NCBI RefSeq assembly: GCF_025244725.1
Contig: NZ_CP104203.1
Location: forward strand, 868,001 to 932,000
Origin: Chryseobacterium oranimense
GTDB lineage: Bacteria; Bacteroidota; Bacteroidia; Flavobacteriales; Weeksellaceae
Length of the DNA stretch: 64,000 nucleotides
Reading direction: 5' to 3'
Numbering within the stretch: the first letter of the stretch is position 1; each line of letters starts with the position of its first letter. The notes beneath the pieces are model-generated. The model saw only the letters and a list, made by a program, of their open reading frames with translations. It was not told where the DNA came from and ran no database searches. The position numbers and the translations under genes were made by a program. This document shows, piece by piece, positions 51,607 to 60,209 of this stretch.

Positions 51607-52899
51607 GTGGAAAAACAATATAAAATTGCCGTTATCGGTTTAGGATATGTAGGTCTGCCTTTAGCACGATTATTTGCAACCCAGTATCCGGTGGTAGGTT
51701 TCGATATCAATCAGGGAAGGATTGAAGAGCTGAATAAAGGGGTAGATAATACTCTGGAAGTGGAAAATGAAATATTAAAAGCTGTATTAAAAGAGGAAAA
51801 TCCTTTCAATCAGCCTTCTGAAAACGGATTATACTGCTCGGCAGATATTAGGGATATTCAGGATGCAAACATTTACATTGTCACGGTTCCTACTCCGGTT
51901 GATAAGCATAACCGCCCTGACCTGACCCCATTATATAAATCTTCGGAAACTGTAGCTAAAGTATTGTCCAAAGGAGATATCGTAATTTATGAATCCACCG
52001 TATATCCGGGCGTTACCGAAGAAGAATGTATTCCTGTCCTGGAAAAAGTTTCAGGATTGAAATTCAATGAAGACTTTTTCGCGGGATATTCGCCGGAACG
52101 TATCAATCCGGGAGATAAAGAGCACACGGTAGAAAAGATACTGAAGGTTACTTCCGGCTCGACACCGGAAATAGGGGAAATTGTAAATAACCTGTATAAA
52201 TCTGTGATTATTGCCGGAACCCATTTGGCTCCGACAATTAAGGTTGCAGAGGCTGCTAAAGTTATTGAAAACTCACAGAGAGATATCAATATTGCTTTTG
52301 TGAACGAGCTGGCAAAAATTTTCAATATTTTAGATATCGATACCCATGCAGTATTGGAAGCTGCAGGAACGAAATGGAACTTCCTGCCCTTCAAACCGGG
52401 ACTTGTAGGCGGACATTGCATTGGTGTGGATCCTTATTACCTGGCACAGAAAGCTCAGGAAAACGGATATCACCCGGAAATTATTTTGGCAGGACGTCGT
52501 CTTAATGATTCTATGGGGCAGTATGTGGCTTCCCAGCTGGTAAAAACCATGATTAAGAAGAAAATCACGATCAACGGGGCGAGAGTCTTAAATCTAGGAA
52601 TTACCTTTAAAGAAAACTGTCCTGATGTAAGGAACACCAAGGCGGTAGACGTAATTCACGGGCTTGAGGACTATGCTTTGCACGTTACGACGTTTGATCC
52701 ATGGGCAAAACCTGAAGAGGTAAAACATGAGTACGGCCTTAATGTCGTTAATGAAATTCCGGAAGAAAAATTCGATGCAATTATCCTTACAGTTGCACAC
52801 AAAGAATTTATGGATATGGACCTGAATCATTATTTAAAGGAGGAAGGGATCATCTATGATGTAAAGGGAGTTTTGGAAGAATGTGATTCCAGACTGTAA
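51607..52899 (+). CDS. UDP-N-acetyl-D-hexosamine 6-dehydrogenase (WbpO/WbpA/TviB type)
   Basis: The 430-residue enzyme oxidises a UDP-HexNAc to its uronic acid with two NAD. It begins with a GTG codon directly before [19 protein letters not shown]; no better start exists. Cys271 in [14 protein letters not shown] is the catalytic cysteine, with [42 protein letters not shown] and the C-terminal [20 protein letters not shown]. The [10 protein letters not shown] form is typical of the WbpO/TviB group acting on UDP-GalNAc or UDP-GlcNAc. With the preceding epimerase it gives a HexNAcA building block. A hairpin terminator follows. Confidence 0.93.
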   Translation: MEKQYKIAVIGLGYVGLPLARLFATQYPVVGFDINQGRIEELNKGVDNTLEVENEILKAVLKEENPFNQPSENGLYCSADIRDIQDANIYIVTVPTPVDKHNRPDLTPLYKSSETVAKVLSKGDIVIYESTVYPGVTEEECIPVLEKVSGLKFNEDFFAGYSPERINPGDKEHTVEKILKVTSGSTPEIGEIVNNLYKSVIIAGTHLAPTIKVAEAAKVIENSQRDINIAFVNELAKIFNILDIDTHAVLEAAGTKWNFLPFKPGLVGGHCIGVDPYYLAQKAQENGYHPEIILAGRRLNDSMGQYVASQLVKTMIKKKITINGARVLNLGITFKENCPDVRNTKAVDVIHGLEDYALHVTTFDPWAKPEEVKHEYGLNVVNEIPEEKFDAIILTVAHKEFMDMDLNHYLKEEGIIYDVKGVLEECDSRL

Positions 52900-52906
52900 T
52901 ATAATA

Positions 52907-52949
52907 AAGCCGGGAGAAGAGGCCGAAGTTGCTTTTTATCCCGGCTTTT
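52907..52949 (+). terminator. Hairpin terminator after the UDP-HexNAc dehydrogenase
   Basis: AAGCCGGGA (52907-52915) pairs with TCCCGGCTT (52939-52947) across a 23-base loop, followed by only two further T then CC. The stem is strong but the T-run is short, so partial termination before the Wzy gene is likely. Confidence 0.7.
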
Positions 52950-53027
52950 CCGGACTTGTTCCGTTTTAGAATGTTTGTACCGTATTATACTATTTATTTA
53001 AACTGAGAAGTAAGCAGCCTATTGAGC

Positions 53028-54401
53028 ATGGAGGTAAATAAATCATATAAATTAGTTTTATTCACTTTAAGTTTTTTGTTTTTCTCTATAGGTTTCTTTA
53101 TCTATGGGAAGATCAGTAATACTTCCTATCAGGATGTTTATTTTTTGCCCATAGGTTTAGGCTTTTTCACTTTATTTATTTCAAACATATTTGTAAAGCT
53201 CAAATCCTATTTTATTTTCTGGATTATTACCATTCAACAGATTATACGGTATGTGGTGATTCCTTTTCTTTTTATCACGGGAGACAAGCTGAAATTCGGA
53301 AGTACAACGGTTAATGAAGCTTACGCGGTTTCTATGATGCTGATCGAGCTGTTGTTTATACTGATTGCTTATCACATCTGTACTTTATCCAAAGAACCGA
53401 AGCCGCAGAAAGGGAAACTGGATTTTTTACCTTTAAATACTGTTAACACCGGCCTTTTCTTTCTGTTTATCCTAATTATTGCAACCAACAGAAGCTTCCT
53501 GCATAAATTAAGCTTCGTATGGGATATTGCTACTTATTTAAAGCTTAAAATTTCCGGGGATCTGGAAAGTGTTTCTCCTTTAGTCAGTATTATGTTCCCG
53601 GTGATGAGGGCTTATATTGTTCTTTATATTTTCTCTTTAATCAATTCATTTAAAATAAAGCAGGGTACAAAGCTGATGCTTTCGATACTGATTGTATTGA
53701 TCAATGCAACCATTATTATTGGGATCAGCCGTTTCAGTATTGTGTATGCTTCGTTTCCTTTAATCCTGCTGCTCATTTATTTCTACCCGACTTACAGAAG
53801 AAAGGTGGTTACCTATACTTCCGCTTTCTTTGTACTTATTTTAGCAGTGGCTTCACTTGCTAAATTTTCCAGTAATGCAAAAAGTGCCGATGTGGGAGGT
53901 TTTTTTAAACTCCATCAGCTGAATGCTTATTTTGGCGGAGTAGCCAACTATGCAATAGGATTCGATTCCTATCAGGAGAATCAGGTAAACCCTTTTGACA
54001 AATACTATTATTTTATATCCGATATCACACAGAATATACCTGTACTGTCAAAGTTTTCAAACGATAATTATAAGACCAACATTAAATTCAATAATCATAT
54101 CTATGGGGCAGGGCGTTCCAGAGATCAGATTGTGCCGGTTTCTGTGGCGGGACTTTATCATTTTTCAATGTACTTCTTTTACATCTATATCTTTGTTTTA
54201 TCTGTTCTGGCCTTTAGATTCGAGACAAAAGCTTATACTACAAATTCACCGGTTTTATTCTTCTTATATATCATTTTAGCTTTTGGCTGTGCTACATCCA
54301 TGATGATTAATATTGGTTCCCTTTCCGCTACGTTATTTATCAACTTAGTTGTGTTTATACCATTCTTTACAATGATTAACAAATTAAATCTAGCAAAATG
54401 A
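53028..54401 (+). CDS. Oligosaccharide repeat-unit polymerase (Wzy-like)
   Basis: A TTG at 53022 is in frame, but the ATG at 53028 (MEVNKSYKLV) is the more likely start, giving 457 residues. The protein is very hydrophobic with about 11-12 membrane segments and a large external loop at about residues 285-370 containing conserved-looking Arg and Asp residues (GAGRSRDQIVPVSVAG). Low sequence conservation is normal for Wzy; the call rests on topology and position between nucleotide-sugar enzymes and the flippase. It overlaps the next gene by 4 bp (ATGA). Confidence 0.75.
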   Translation: MEVNKSYKLVLFTLSFLFFSIGFFIYGKISNTSYQDVYFLPIGLGFFTLFISNIFVKLKSYFIFWIITIQQIIRYVVIPFLFITGDKLKFGSTTVNEAYAVSMMLIELLFILIAYHICTLSKEPKPQKGKLDFLPLNTVNTGLFFLFILIIATNRSFLHKLSFVWDIATYLKLKISGDLESVSPLVSIMFPVMRAYIVLYIFSLINSFKIKQGTKLMLSILIVLINATIIIGISRFSIVYASFPLILLLIYFYPTYRRKVVTYTSAFFVLILAVASLAKFSSNAKSADVGGFFKLHQLNAYFGGVANYAIGFDSYQENQVNPFDKYYYFISDITQNIPVLSKFSNDNYKTNIKFNNHIYGAGRSRDQIVPVSVAGLYHFSMYFFYIYIFVLSVLAFRFETKAYTTNSPVLFFLYIILAFGCATSMMINIGSLSATLFINLVVFIPFFTMINKLNLAK

Positions 54402-55495
54402 AAAAGCCGATCCTATTATTTTTCGTACTGATATATTTTTTAGGAAACTGTCAATATTATGTTAAAGACCGTTTCTCAGGATATGATACAGTTAAAAATA
54501 CATACTTTCAAAAAGCCAAGGATATCACTGCTTATTTACCGGCAGGATATTCTAAAAAAGGAGATACGGATTATACTTCCTACATCCAGAAAGGGATTAG
54601 TGAAAACTCTACCCTTATCATGCCTGATTTTCCGGTTCTTATTAACGAGAACGGCCTTGCTTTGAAATCTAATCAGAAAATCCTTTTCCAGAAGAATTCA
54701 AAGCTGATTATGAAACCCAACAGTAAAGACCGCAACGGGATGCTTAATTTATTCAACATCCAGAATGTAGATATTTATTATCCCACGATCACCGGTGACA
54801 AGCACAAACACTTATCTACTACCGGAGAATGGGGAATGGGGATTTATATTTTATCATCCAGCCAGATCAATATTACCGGATCTTATATTGAAAGCAACTG
54901 GGGAGACGGGATCTGTATAGGAAGCAGGAACAACATTAATTCTTCAGATATAACGATCAAGAACGTCATCTTAAAAGATAACCGCAGAAACGGATTAACC
55001 ATTGGGGGAGTAGTCAATCTGCTGCTTGAAAACGCTTACATTGCCAACACCTCAGGAACCAATCCTCAGGCCGGAATAGACATTGAGCCGGACAGCAATT
55101 CTTACGAAGTAAAAAATGTTAAGCTTAACAATATTGAGACTGAAAACAACGGCAACTACGGACTCATCATTTCCCCGGGAAATATGGTGGGAAAACAGCA
55201 GAAAGCCATTTCAGTAGCCATAAACAATTTTAAAGACAACGGATCCAAAATAGGCTTTGGACTGGCGATGACCAGGGATAAACCCAATGCTGGATTTCCT
55301 CAGCTGAATGGAAATATAACGGTCAGTAATTTTTCATCACAGAATAATGCAACGGCGAAATTCAGATCATTTAAGGGAGCTTCCCACCAGGTTAATGTGA
55401 AAATGGACTTTGGAAACCTGGGGGCAACTTCCAGAAATGCAAACGGTTATGATCAGAGATTTAAAAATAATACCGAAACGATTACCTTGAAATAA
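54398..55495 (+). CDS. Secreted right-handed beta-helix protein, possible polysaccharide-modifying enzyme
   Basis: The 365-residue product has a signal peptide (MKKPILLFFVLIYFLGNCQ) and a series of short parallel-beta-helix coils, for example NVDIYYPTITGD, QINITGSYIESNWGDGICIGS, DITIKNVILKDNRRNGLTIGG and NVKLNNIETENNGNYGLIIS. This is the pectate-lyase/PbH1 fold used by lyases, hydrolases and C5-epimerases. The SNWGDGICIGS and AGIDIEPDSN coils carry clustered acidic residues that could be an active site. It is tightly coupled to Wzy (4-bp overlap) and Wzx (1-bp overlap), so it probably acts on the nascent polymer in the periplasm. Its activity cannot be read. Confidence 0.78.
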   Translation: MKKPILLFFVLIYFLGNCQYYVKDRFSGYDTVKNTYFQKAKDITAYLPAGYSKKGDTDYTSYIQKGISENSTLIMPDFPVLINENGLALKSNQKILFQKNSKLIMKPNSKDRNGMLNLFNIQNVDIYYPTITGDKHKHLSTTGEWGMGIYILSSSQINITGSYIESNWGDGICIGSRNNINSSDITIKNVILKDNRRNGLTIGGVVNLLLENAYIANTSGTNPQAGIDIEPDSNSYEVKNVKLNNIETENNGNYGLIISPGNMVGKQQKAISVAINNFKDNGSKIGFGLAMTRDKPNAGFPQLNGNITVSNFSSQNNATAKFRSFKGASHQVNVKMDFGNLGATSRNANGYDQRFKNNTETITLK

Positions 55496-56733
55496 TGGTG
55501 AACAGGATAAAAAAAATTTTTAATACGAAAGACAAAAAGGCGCTGTTGGAAAACTTCGTTTCGTTATCTGCTTTGCAGTTAATAGGAATGTTGTTGCCGT
55601 TGGTTACCCTGCCTTATATTTTAAGGGTAATCGGGTTTGAAAAATACGGAGTTATTGTTTTTTCAGCATCGCTTATCGCTTATTTTACAGCTTTAACGGA
55701 TTTCAGTTTCAGGATCACGGCTACCCGTGATGTGGCCATTTACCGGGACAGCCCGAAAAAGCTCAATATTATTTACAGTAAGGTTTTAACGATTAAAACT
55801 CTTTTTCTGCTGCTTTCATGGCTTATTATTGCCATTGCAGTATGTCTGTATCCACCTTTTTACGAAAACAAAGAAATTTATTTTTATACAAGTCTCCTTT
55901 TGTTAGGCTATGTATTATTCCCGGAATGGTTCTTCCAGGGCATTGAAAAAATGCGCTATATCACCTATTTAAATCTGGGGATTAAGTTGTTTTTTACCCT
56001 GTGTGTTTTTATTTTTATTAAAAAAGAAAGTGATTTCTGGATCTACCCTTTGCTGCAAAGTGCAGGTTACGTAGGTGCTGGTTTAGTGGGGCAGTATGTG
56101 CTGGTAAAAAAATATAAGCTGAAATTTATTTTCCTGCCTTATAAACTGATTATTAAAACCATAAAAATAAATTCGCCGATTTTCATCAACCAGTTTGTCC
56201 CTAACCTGTATAATAACACCAGTACTTTCCTGTTGGGAATTTTAGGAACACCAAAGCTGGTGGGGATTTATCAGGCTATTTTAACGGTAGTGAATCTTAT
56301 TGTTACCCTGATTGAAATTCTTTCCCGCGTGTTCTTCCCATTCCTGAACCGTAAAAAAGATGCCTTCCAATGGTACAAAAATATGATGCTGATCACCATA
56401 AGTGTTATGATCATCGGAGTGCTGGCTTTTAATAAATTAATCTTCTGGTATCTGAATGTGAACTACGAAAATGCATTCTGGATACTGCTGATACTGGCCA
56501 TAGGATTGTTTGGTTATACCCTCTATAATATTTTCGGGCTCAATTATTTTATTGTTCACCGCCAAGATAAATTAGTCATGACGAACACCTTGTTTGCCTC
56601 TGTTTTAGGTTTCATTCTGGCATATCCCCTGATTCATTTTTACTCTGTATTGGGAGCTGCCATTAATTTGTCTTTAGCCAGATGTGTAATGGGTGGAGGA
56701 TTATTTTATAAATTTTTTAGAAAGAAGAAATGA
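55495..56733 (+). CDS. Lipid-linked oligosaccharide flippase (Wzx-like)
   Basis: This 412-residue membrane protein has about 12-14 hydrophobic segments. The N-terminal pattern NFVSLSALQLIGMLLPLVTLPYILRVIGFEKYGVIVFSASLIAYFTALTDFSFRITATRD is that of the polysaccharide-synthase (PST) flippase family, and DFSFRITATRDVA is a typical Wzx feature. It moves undecaprenyl-linked repeat units across the inner membrane for polymerisation by Wzy. Start and stop overlap neighbours by 1 bp (TAATG) and 4 bp (ATGA), so wzy, the beta-helix gene, wzx and the ATP-grasp gene form one coupled unit. Confidence 0.9.
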   Translation: MVNRIKKIFNTKDKKALLENFVSLSALQLIGMLLPLVTLPYILRVIGFEKYGVIVFSASLIAYFTALTDFSFRITATRDVAIYRDSPKKLNIIYSKVLTIKTLFLLLSWLIIAIAVCLYPPFYENKEIYFYTSLLLLGYVLFPEWFFQGIEKMRYITYLNLGIKLFFTLCVFIFIKKESDFWIYPLLQSAGYVGAGLVGQYVLVKKYKLKFIFLPYKLIIKTIKINSPIFINQFVPNLYNNTSTFLLGILGTPKLVGIYQAILTVVNLIVTLIEILSRVFFPFLNRKKDAFQWYKNMMLITISVMIIGVLAFNKLIFWYLNVNYENAFWILLILAIGLFGYTLYNIFGLNYFIVHRQDKLVMTNTLFASVLGFILAYPLIHFYSVLGAAINLSLARCVMGGGLFYKFFRKKK

Positions 56734-57758
56734 AGATAGCAATACATCACCGTAAAGGAAGTTTTTCCGATCGCTGGATCGAGTATCTGGAAGATAAAAA
56801 TATACCCTATGTTATATTAAATGCCTTTGATAATGATATCATCGCGCAGGTAAAACAACATCAGGTAACGCACTTTATGTGGCATTTCAACCAGAATTAT
56901 TATGAAGATATGCTGCATGCAAGAACCCTGTTCAGATCCATCAGCCAAATCGGGATAAAGACATTTCCAAGTGAAGATACCTATTGGCATTTTGATGATA
57001 AAGTGGCTCAGAAATATCTTCTCGAAGCATTGGAAGTACCATTGGTAAAGGCAGATGTTTTTTATCATAAAAAAGAAGCGGAGGATTACATAGAAAAAAC
57101 ATGGTTTCCGAAAGTCTTCAAATTAAAAGGTGGAGCAGGATCTATTAATGTAAAGCTCATTAAAACGAAAAGCCAGGCAAGAAAAATCGTAAATCAGGCA
57201 TTTGGCCGCGGGTTCGATGCATTTGATTCCTGGACGGTTTTTACCGATACCATTGAAAGATTCTGGAGACAGAAGACCACGCATAATTTCCTCAGAGTCC
57301 TGAAATGGGGCTTTAAAGGGATTTTTGTAGATAAACAATACAAAGTTTTTCCAAAACAGAGAAATTATGTCTATTTCCAGGAGTTTATCCCGGGACTGAC
57401 TTATGATATAAGGCTTATTGTAATTGGGGATAAGTGCTATTATCTGAAAAGGAATACCAGAGATAATGATTTCAGGGCATCCGGCAGTGGTATGCTGGAA
57501 TTTGCCCCGGGGAAATTTAATCTTGAAGCCGTGGATATCGCTTTTAAAACTGCCCGGCAGCTAAAAATGATATGCGTTGCGTACGATTTTATATTTGATG
57601 CTGAAGACCGTCCTTTAATTGTAGAAATCAGTTATGGATTTCAGCCGTATGTTTATGATCAGTGCCAGGGATTCTTCGATCCAGCCCTCAATTGGAACGA
57701 ATCTCACGTAAACCTGGAATATGAAATTGTTCGAAATTTTTTAAATGAGTTCACATAA
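56730..57758 (+). CDS. ATP-grasp ligase of the capsule locus
   Basis: The 342-residue cytoplasmic protein has an N-terminal pre-ATP-grasp domain (about 1-100) and an ATP-grasp core: phosphate-loop strand FPKVFKLKGGAGSINVKLI, hinge VYFQEFIPGLTYDIRLIVIGDKCY, and metal-binding end CVAYDFIFDAEDRPLIVEISYGF. Such RimK-like enzymes join a carboxylate to an amine using ATP. Because the locus also makes a HexNAc uronic acid, I infer that it could attach an amino acid or amine to the uronic acid carboxyl (or an amino sugar), but no acceptor can be read. It overlaps wzx by 4 bp and ends before a 375-bp gap. Confidence 0.8.
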   Translation: MKIAIHHRKGSFSDRWIEYLEDKNIPYVILNAFDNDIIAQVKQHQVTHFMWHFNQNYYEDMLHARTLFRSISQIGIKTFPSEDTYWHFDDKVAQKYLLEALEVPLVKADVFYHKKEAEDYIEKTWFPKVFKLKGGAGSINVKLIKTKSQARKIVNQAFGRGFDAFDSWTVFTDTIERFWRQKTTHNFLRVLKWGFKGIFVDKQYKVFPKQRNYVYFQEFIPGLTYDIRLIVIGDKCYYLKRNTRDNDFRASGSGMLEFAPGKFNLEAVDIAFKTARQLKMICVAYDFIFDAEDRPLIVEISYGFQPYVYDQCQGFFDPALNWNESHVNLEYEIVRNFLNEFT

Positions 57759-58133
57759 ATTTAATATTTGAGTGTTAATTTTCATTTTTTGCTTAAGTTA
57801 TTGAAAATAATCTTTGATTCAAATATTTGTGACATATTATTTTTTTGTATATTTGTTTTATGTAGTGAAAAATTCATTCATAATGAAATTATTATAATAA
57901 ATTAATTAAATAATTGCATTATTTTAAAGATATTTTTTTTATTACACCGCTATAATATCTGCACACACAGATTTGAAGAAAAATCATTTTAATTATTGAA
58001 AATAATCATAACATTTTCAGGCTCTTAGCTCTGAAGATATAATGGTTGTTGATGTATGTGAAACTTAGCTTTAAAAAAAACTTATAACTCAATTTTTATC
58101 TAATTATATAACAATAATGAAAGTGATATAAAA
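57759..58133. other. 375-bp gap with internal promoter and a repeated 15-mer
   Basis: No gene is seen in this very AT-rich gap. The word TTATTGAAAATAATC occurs exactly twice, at 57798-57812 and 57993-58007, on either side of the promoter at 57826. The transcript from that promoter would have a leader of about 270 bases, enough for a regulatory RNA or a small undetected peptide, but no clear structure was found by eye. Confidence 0.55.
57826..57855 (+). promoter_or_regulatory. Promoter for the glycosyltransferase half of the capsule locus
   Basis: TTTG (57826-57829) and TATATTTG (57848-57855) are separated by 18 bases, an exact fit to the flavobacterial -33/-7 pattern. It lies about 280 bases before the first GT4 start. 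Confidence 0.7.
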
Positions 58134-59300
58134 ATGAATATAATTTTCCTTGAAGCCGTTCAAATTCATGGTGGTGCTCGTAAAAGTACCATAGAATTGG
58201 CGAAACGACTAAATGAAGAGGGGCATAATTCGGTTATCGTAGATTTCTGGGGTAGTTGCAGTGAATTTGTAGAAGATGTACAGGCCAATAAAATCCCAAT
58301 ACAGATTTTAAAGAAAAATGATAGCCCTATTGCGATTTTTAGTACCAAAAATCCCTTTAAAATTGGGATAAATATTATTTCGTTTTTATTGGATTGGGTG
58401 AGACTGAAAAAAGAATTCAAAAAATTTCAGAACACCTTTAAACCGGATGTGGTTATTATTAACAATATAAAAACCAATTCGATTTTAAAGAAAGGGAAAG
58501 ATTATAAGATCGCCTATTTTGCAAGAGGCTGGTTCGCTTACAATTCGATAGGTTTTCTTAAAAAGCTAATGTTTAAGTATAATTCCGATTATTTTATCGG
58601 AGTATCTCAATCTACAAGACAGGCAATTTATACAGGAGGTTTGGCTCCTTTAGAAAAAATATTTGTTGTACCCAATGCTATTGATTTAACGAAAGTTGAA
58701 CAGTATAAAAAAGAAAGAGGAGCGCGTAAAGACGGCGATCCTGTAGTGATTTTGCATTGTGGTGGTTTTTTACCGGCAAAAGGGCAGGATCTATCAATTT
58801 CTTTAGCTAGAAAATTAAAGGATAATAACATTAATTTTAAAGTCATCCTGATGGGAGCCGTATATGATACCCCTGTTTCAGAGAATTTTTTAAATAAGAT
58901 CCGCACAGAGATTAGCCAGTATAAACTTGATAATCATGTAGAAATTCTGCTCAATCAGAAAGATCCATACAGCATTTTTAAAAGCAGCGATATTCTCATT
59001 CATCCATCTGATACTGAGGGGTTACCCCGTGTAATCATGGAAGCTTTGGCGTTTGAAATACCTGTTATTGCCAATCCTGTAGGAGGCGTAACAGATTATA
59101 TACTGCACAATTTTACAGGGTATATCGCCACGCATAATAATGTAGACGATTATTATGAGTACATCTGTAAACTTTATTATGACAGGGACCTGTATAATTT
59201 TATTGCCGGCAATGGGAAAGCATTGATCGTCAATAATTATGATAAGAAAAACCAGGTAGAAGAGTTTGATAAAATCTTTAAAAAATTGGGGAAATCATGA
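58134..59300 (+). CDS. Family 4 glycosyltransferase
   Basis: The 388-residue cytoplasmic enzyme has the GT-B fold: an N-terminal acceptor domain starting MNIIFLEAVQIHGGARKSTIELAKRL and a C-terminal donor domain with VVILHCGGFLPAKGQDLSI and the EX7E-type motif region DILIHPSDTEGLPRVIMEALAFEIPVIA. It adds one sugar to the lipid-linked repeat unit. Donor and acceptor cannot be read. It is the first gene after the internal promoter and overlaps the next gene by 4 bp (ATGA). Confidence 0.9.
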   Translation: MNIIFLEAVQIHGGARKSTIELAKRLNEEGHNSVIVDFWGSCSEFVEDVQANKIPIQILKKNDSPIAIFSTKNPFKIGINIISFLLDWVRLKKEFKKFQNTFKPDVVIINNIKTNSILKKGKDYKIAYFARGWFAYNSIGFLKKLMFKYNSDYFIGVSQSTRQAIYTGGLAPLEKIFVVPNAIDLTKVEQYKKERGARKDGDPVVILHCGGFLPAKGQDLSISLARKLKDNNINFKVILMGAVYDTPVSENFLNKIRTEISQYKLDNHVEILLNQKDPYSIFKSSDILIHPSDTEGLPRVIMEALAFEIPVIANPVGGVTDYILHNFTGYIATHNNVDDYYEYICKLYYDRDLYNFIAGNGKALIVNNYDKKNQVEEFDKIFKKLGKS

Positions 59301-60208
59301 AGTCTATCACCATTTTCACACCAACTTTTAACAGAGAAAAGACTTTAGTAAGACTTTATAACTCTTTATGCAGTCAAAGCAATCCTGATTTCAAATGGAT
59401 CATTGTGGATGACGGCTCCGGCGATCATACTTCCGGCCAGGTTCAGCAGTGGATAGAAGATGGTAAATTAGAAATACAATACTATTATCAGGAGAATAAA
59501 GGAAAGCTGGCAGCACAGATTTTAGCTTTAAACTATATAGATACTGAATTATTTACATGTATCGACTCCGATGATTATATGCCGGATGATGCCGTTGAAA
59601 AAATACTGAGATTCTGGAAGGCTAATAAAAAAGCCGATTCTGCCGGAATCATCGGTCTGGATGCTTATGAAGATGGTTCTGTAGCTGGTGAACAATTACC
59701 GGATAAAAAAGAATCTACCTATTCTGAATTGGTAGATCTCTACAAAATTAAGGGAGACAAAAAATATATTTTTGATACGGAAGTCTATAAAAAGTACCTG
59801 CCATATCCTTATTTTGAAAATGAAATCTTTCATGAGGTCAGCTGGATCTTTACCCTGATTGACCAGAATCATAAATTTCTTCTTTCAAACGAAATATATT
59901 GCATCATAGAGTACCAGCAGGACGGATTGTCCAACGGATTATATAAAAGATATAAAGACAGCCCCAACTCATTCATTGAATACAGAAAAATAAAAATGAA
60001 GTATGGGATTAATAAAAAAGTAGTGCTGAAGAACTCAATACACTATATATCCTCTTGTCTTTTTGCCAAAAAATGGAATTTTTTTAAAGGCTCACCGAAC
60101 AAATTGTATACGTTCATAGCCATTCCTTTCGGCGTATTACTGAACGTATATATCAGCCGGAAAGTAAAGCAAAATACACACAGGATTAAACAAGGAAAAT
60201 TGATATAG
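59297..60208 (+). CDS. Family 2 glycosyltransferase
   Basis: This 303-residue GT-A enzyme opens with SITIFTPTFNREKTLVRLYNSL and has WIIVDDGSGDHT for nucleotide binding and the DxD-type CIDSDDYMPDDAV for the metal-sugar donor. It lacks transmembrane segments apart from a weak hydrophobic stretch near the C terminus (FIAIPFGVLLNVYI), which may associate with the membrane. It acts on the inner face of the cytoplasmic membrane in repeat-unit assembly. One base separates it from the next gene. Confidence 0.9.
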   Translation: MKSITIFTPTFNREKTLVRLYNSLCSQSNPDFKWIIVDDGSGDHTSGQVQQWIEDGKLEIQYYYQENKGKLAAQILALNYIDTELFTCIDSDDYMPDDAVEKILRFWKANKKADSAGIIGLDAYEDGSVAGEQLPDKKESTYSELVDLYKIKGDKKYIFDTEVYKKYLPYPYFENEIFHEVSWIFTLIDQNHKFLLSNEIYCIIEYQQDGLSNGLYKRYKDSPNSFIEYRKIKMKYGINKKVVLKNSIHYISSCLFAKKWNFFKGSPNKLYTFIAIPFGVLLNVYISRKVKQNTHRIKQGKLI

Positions 60209-60209
60209 A

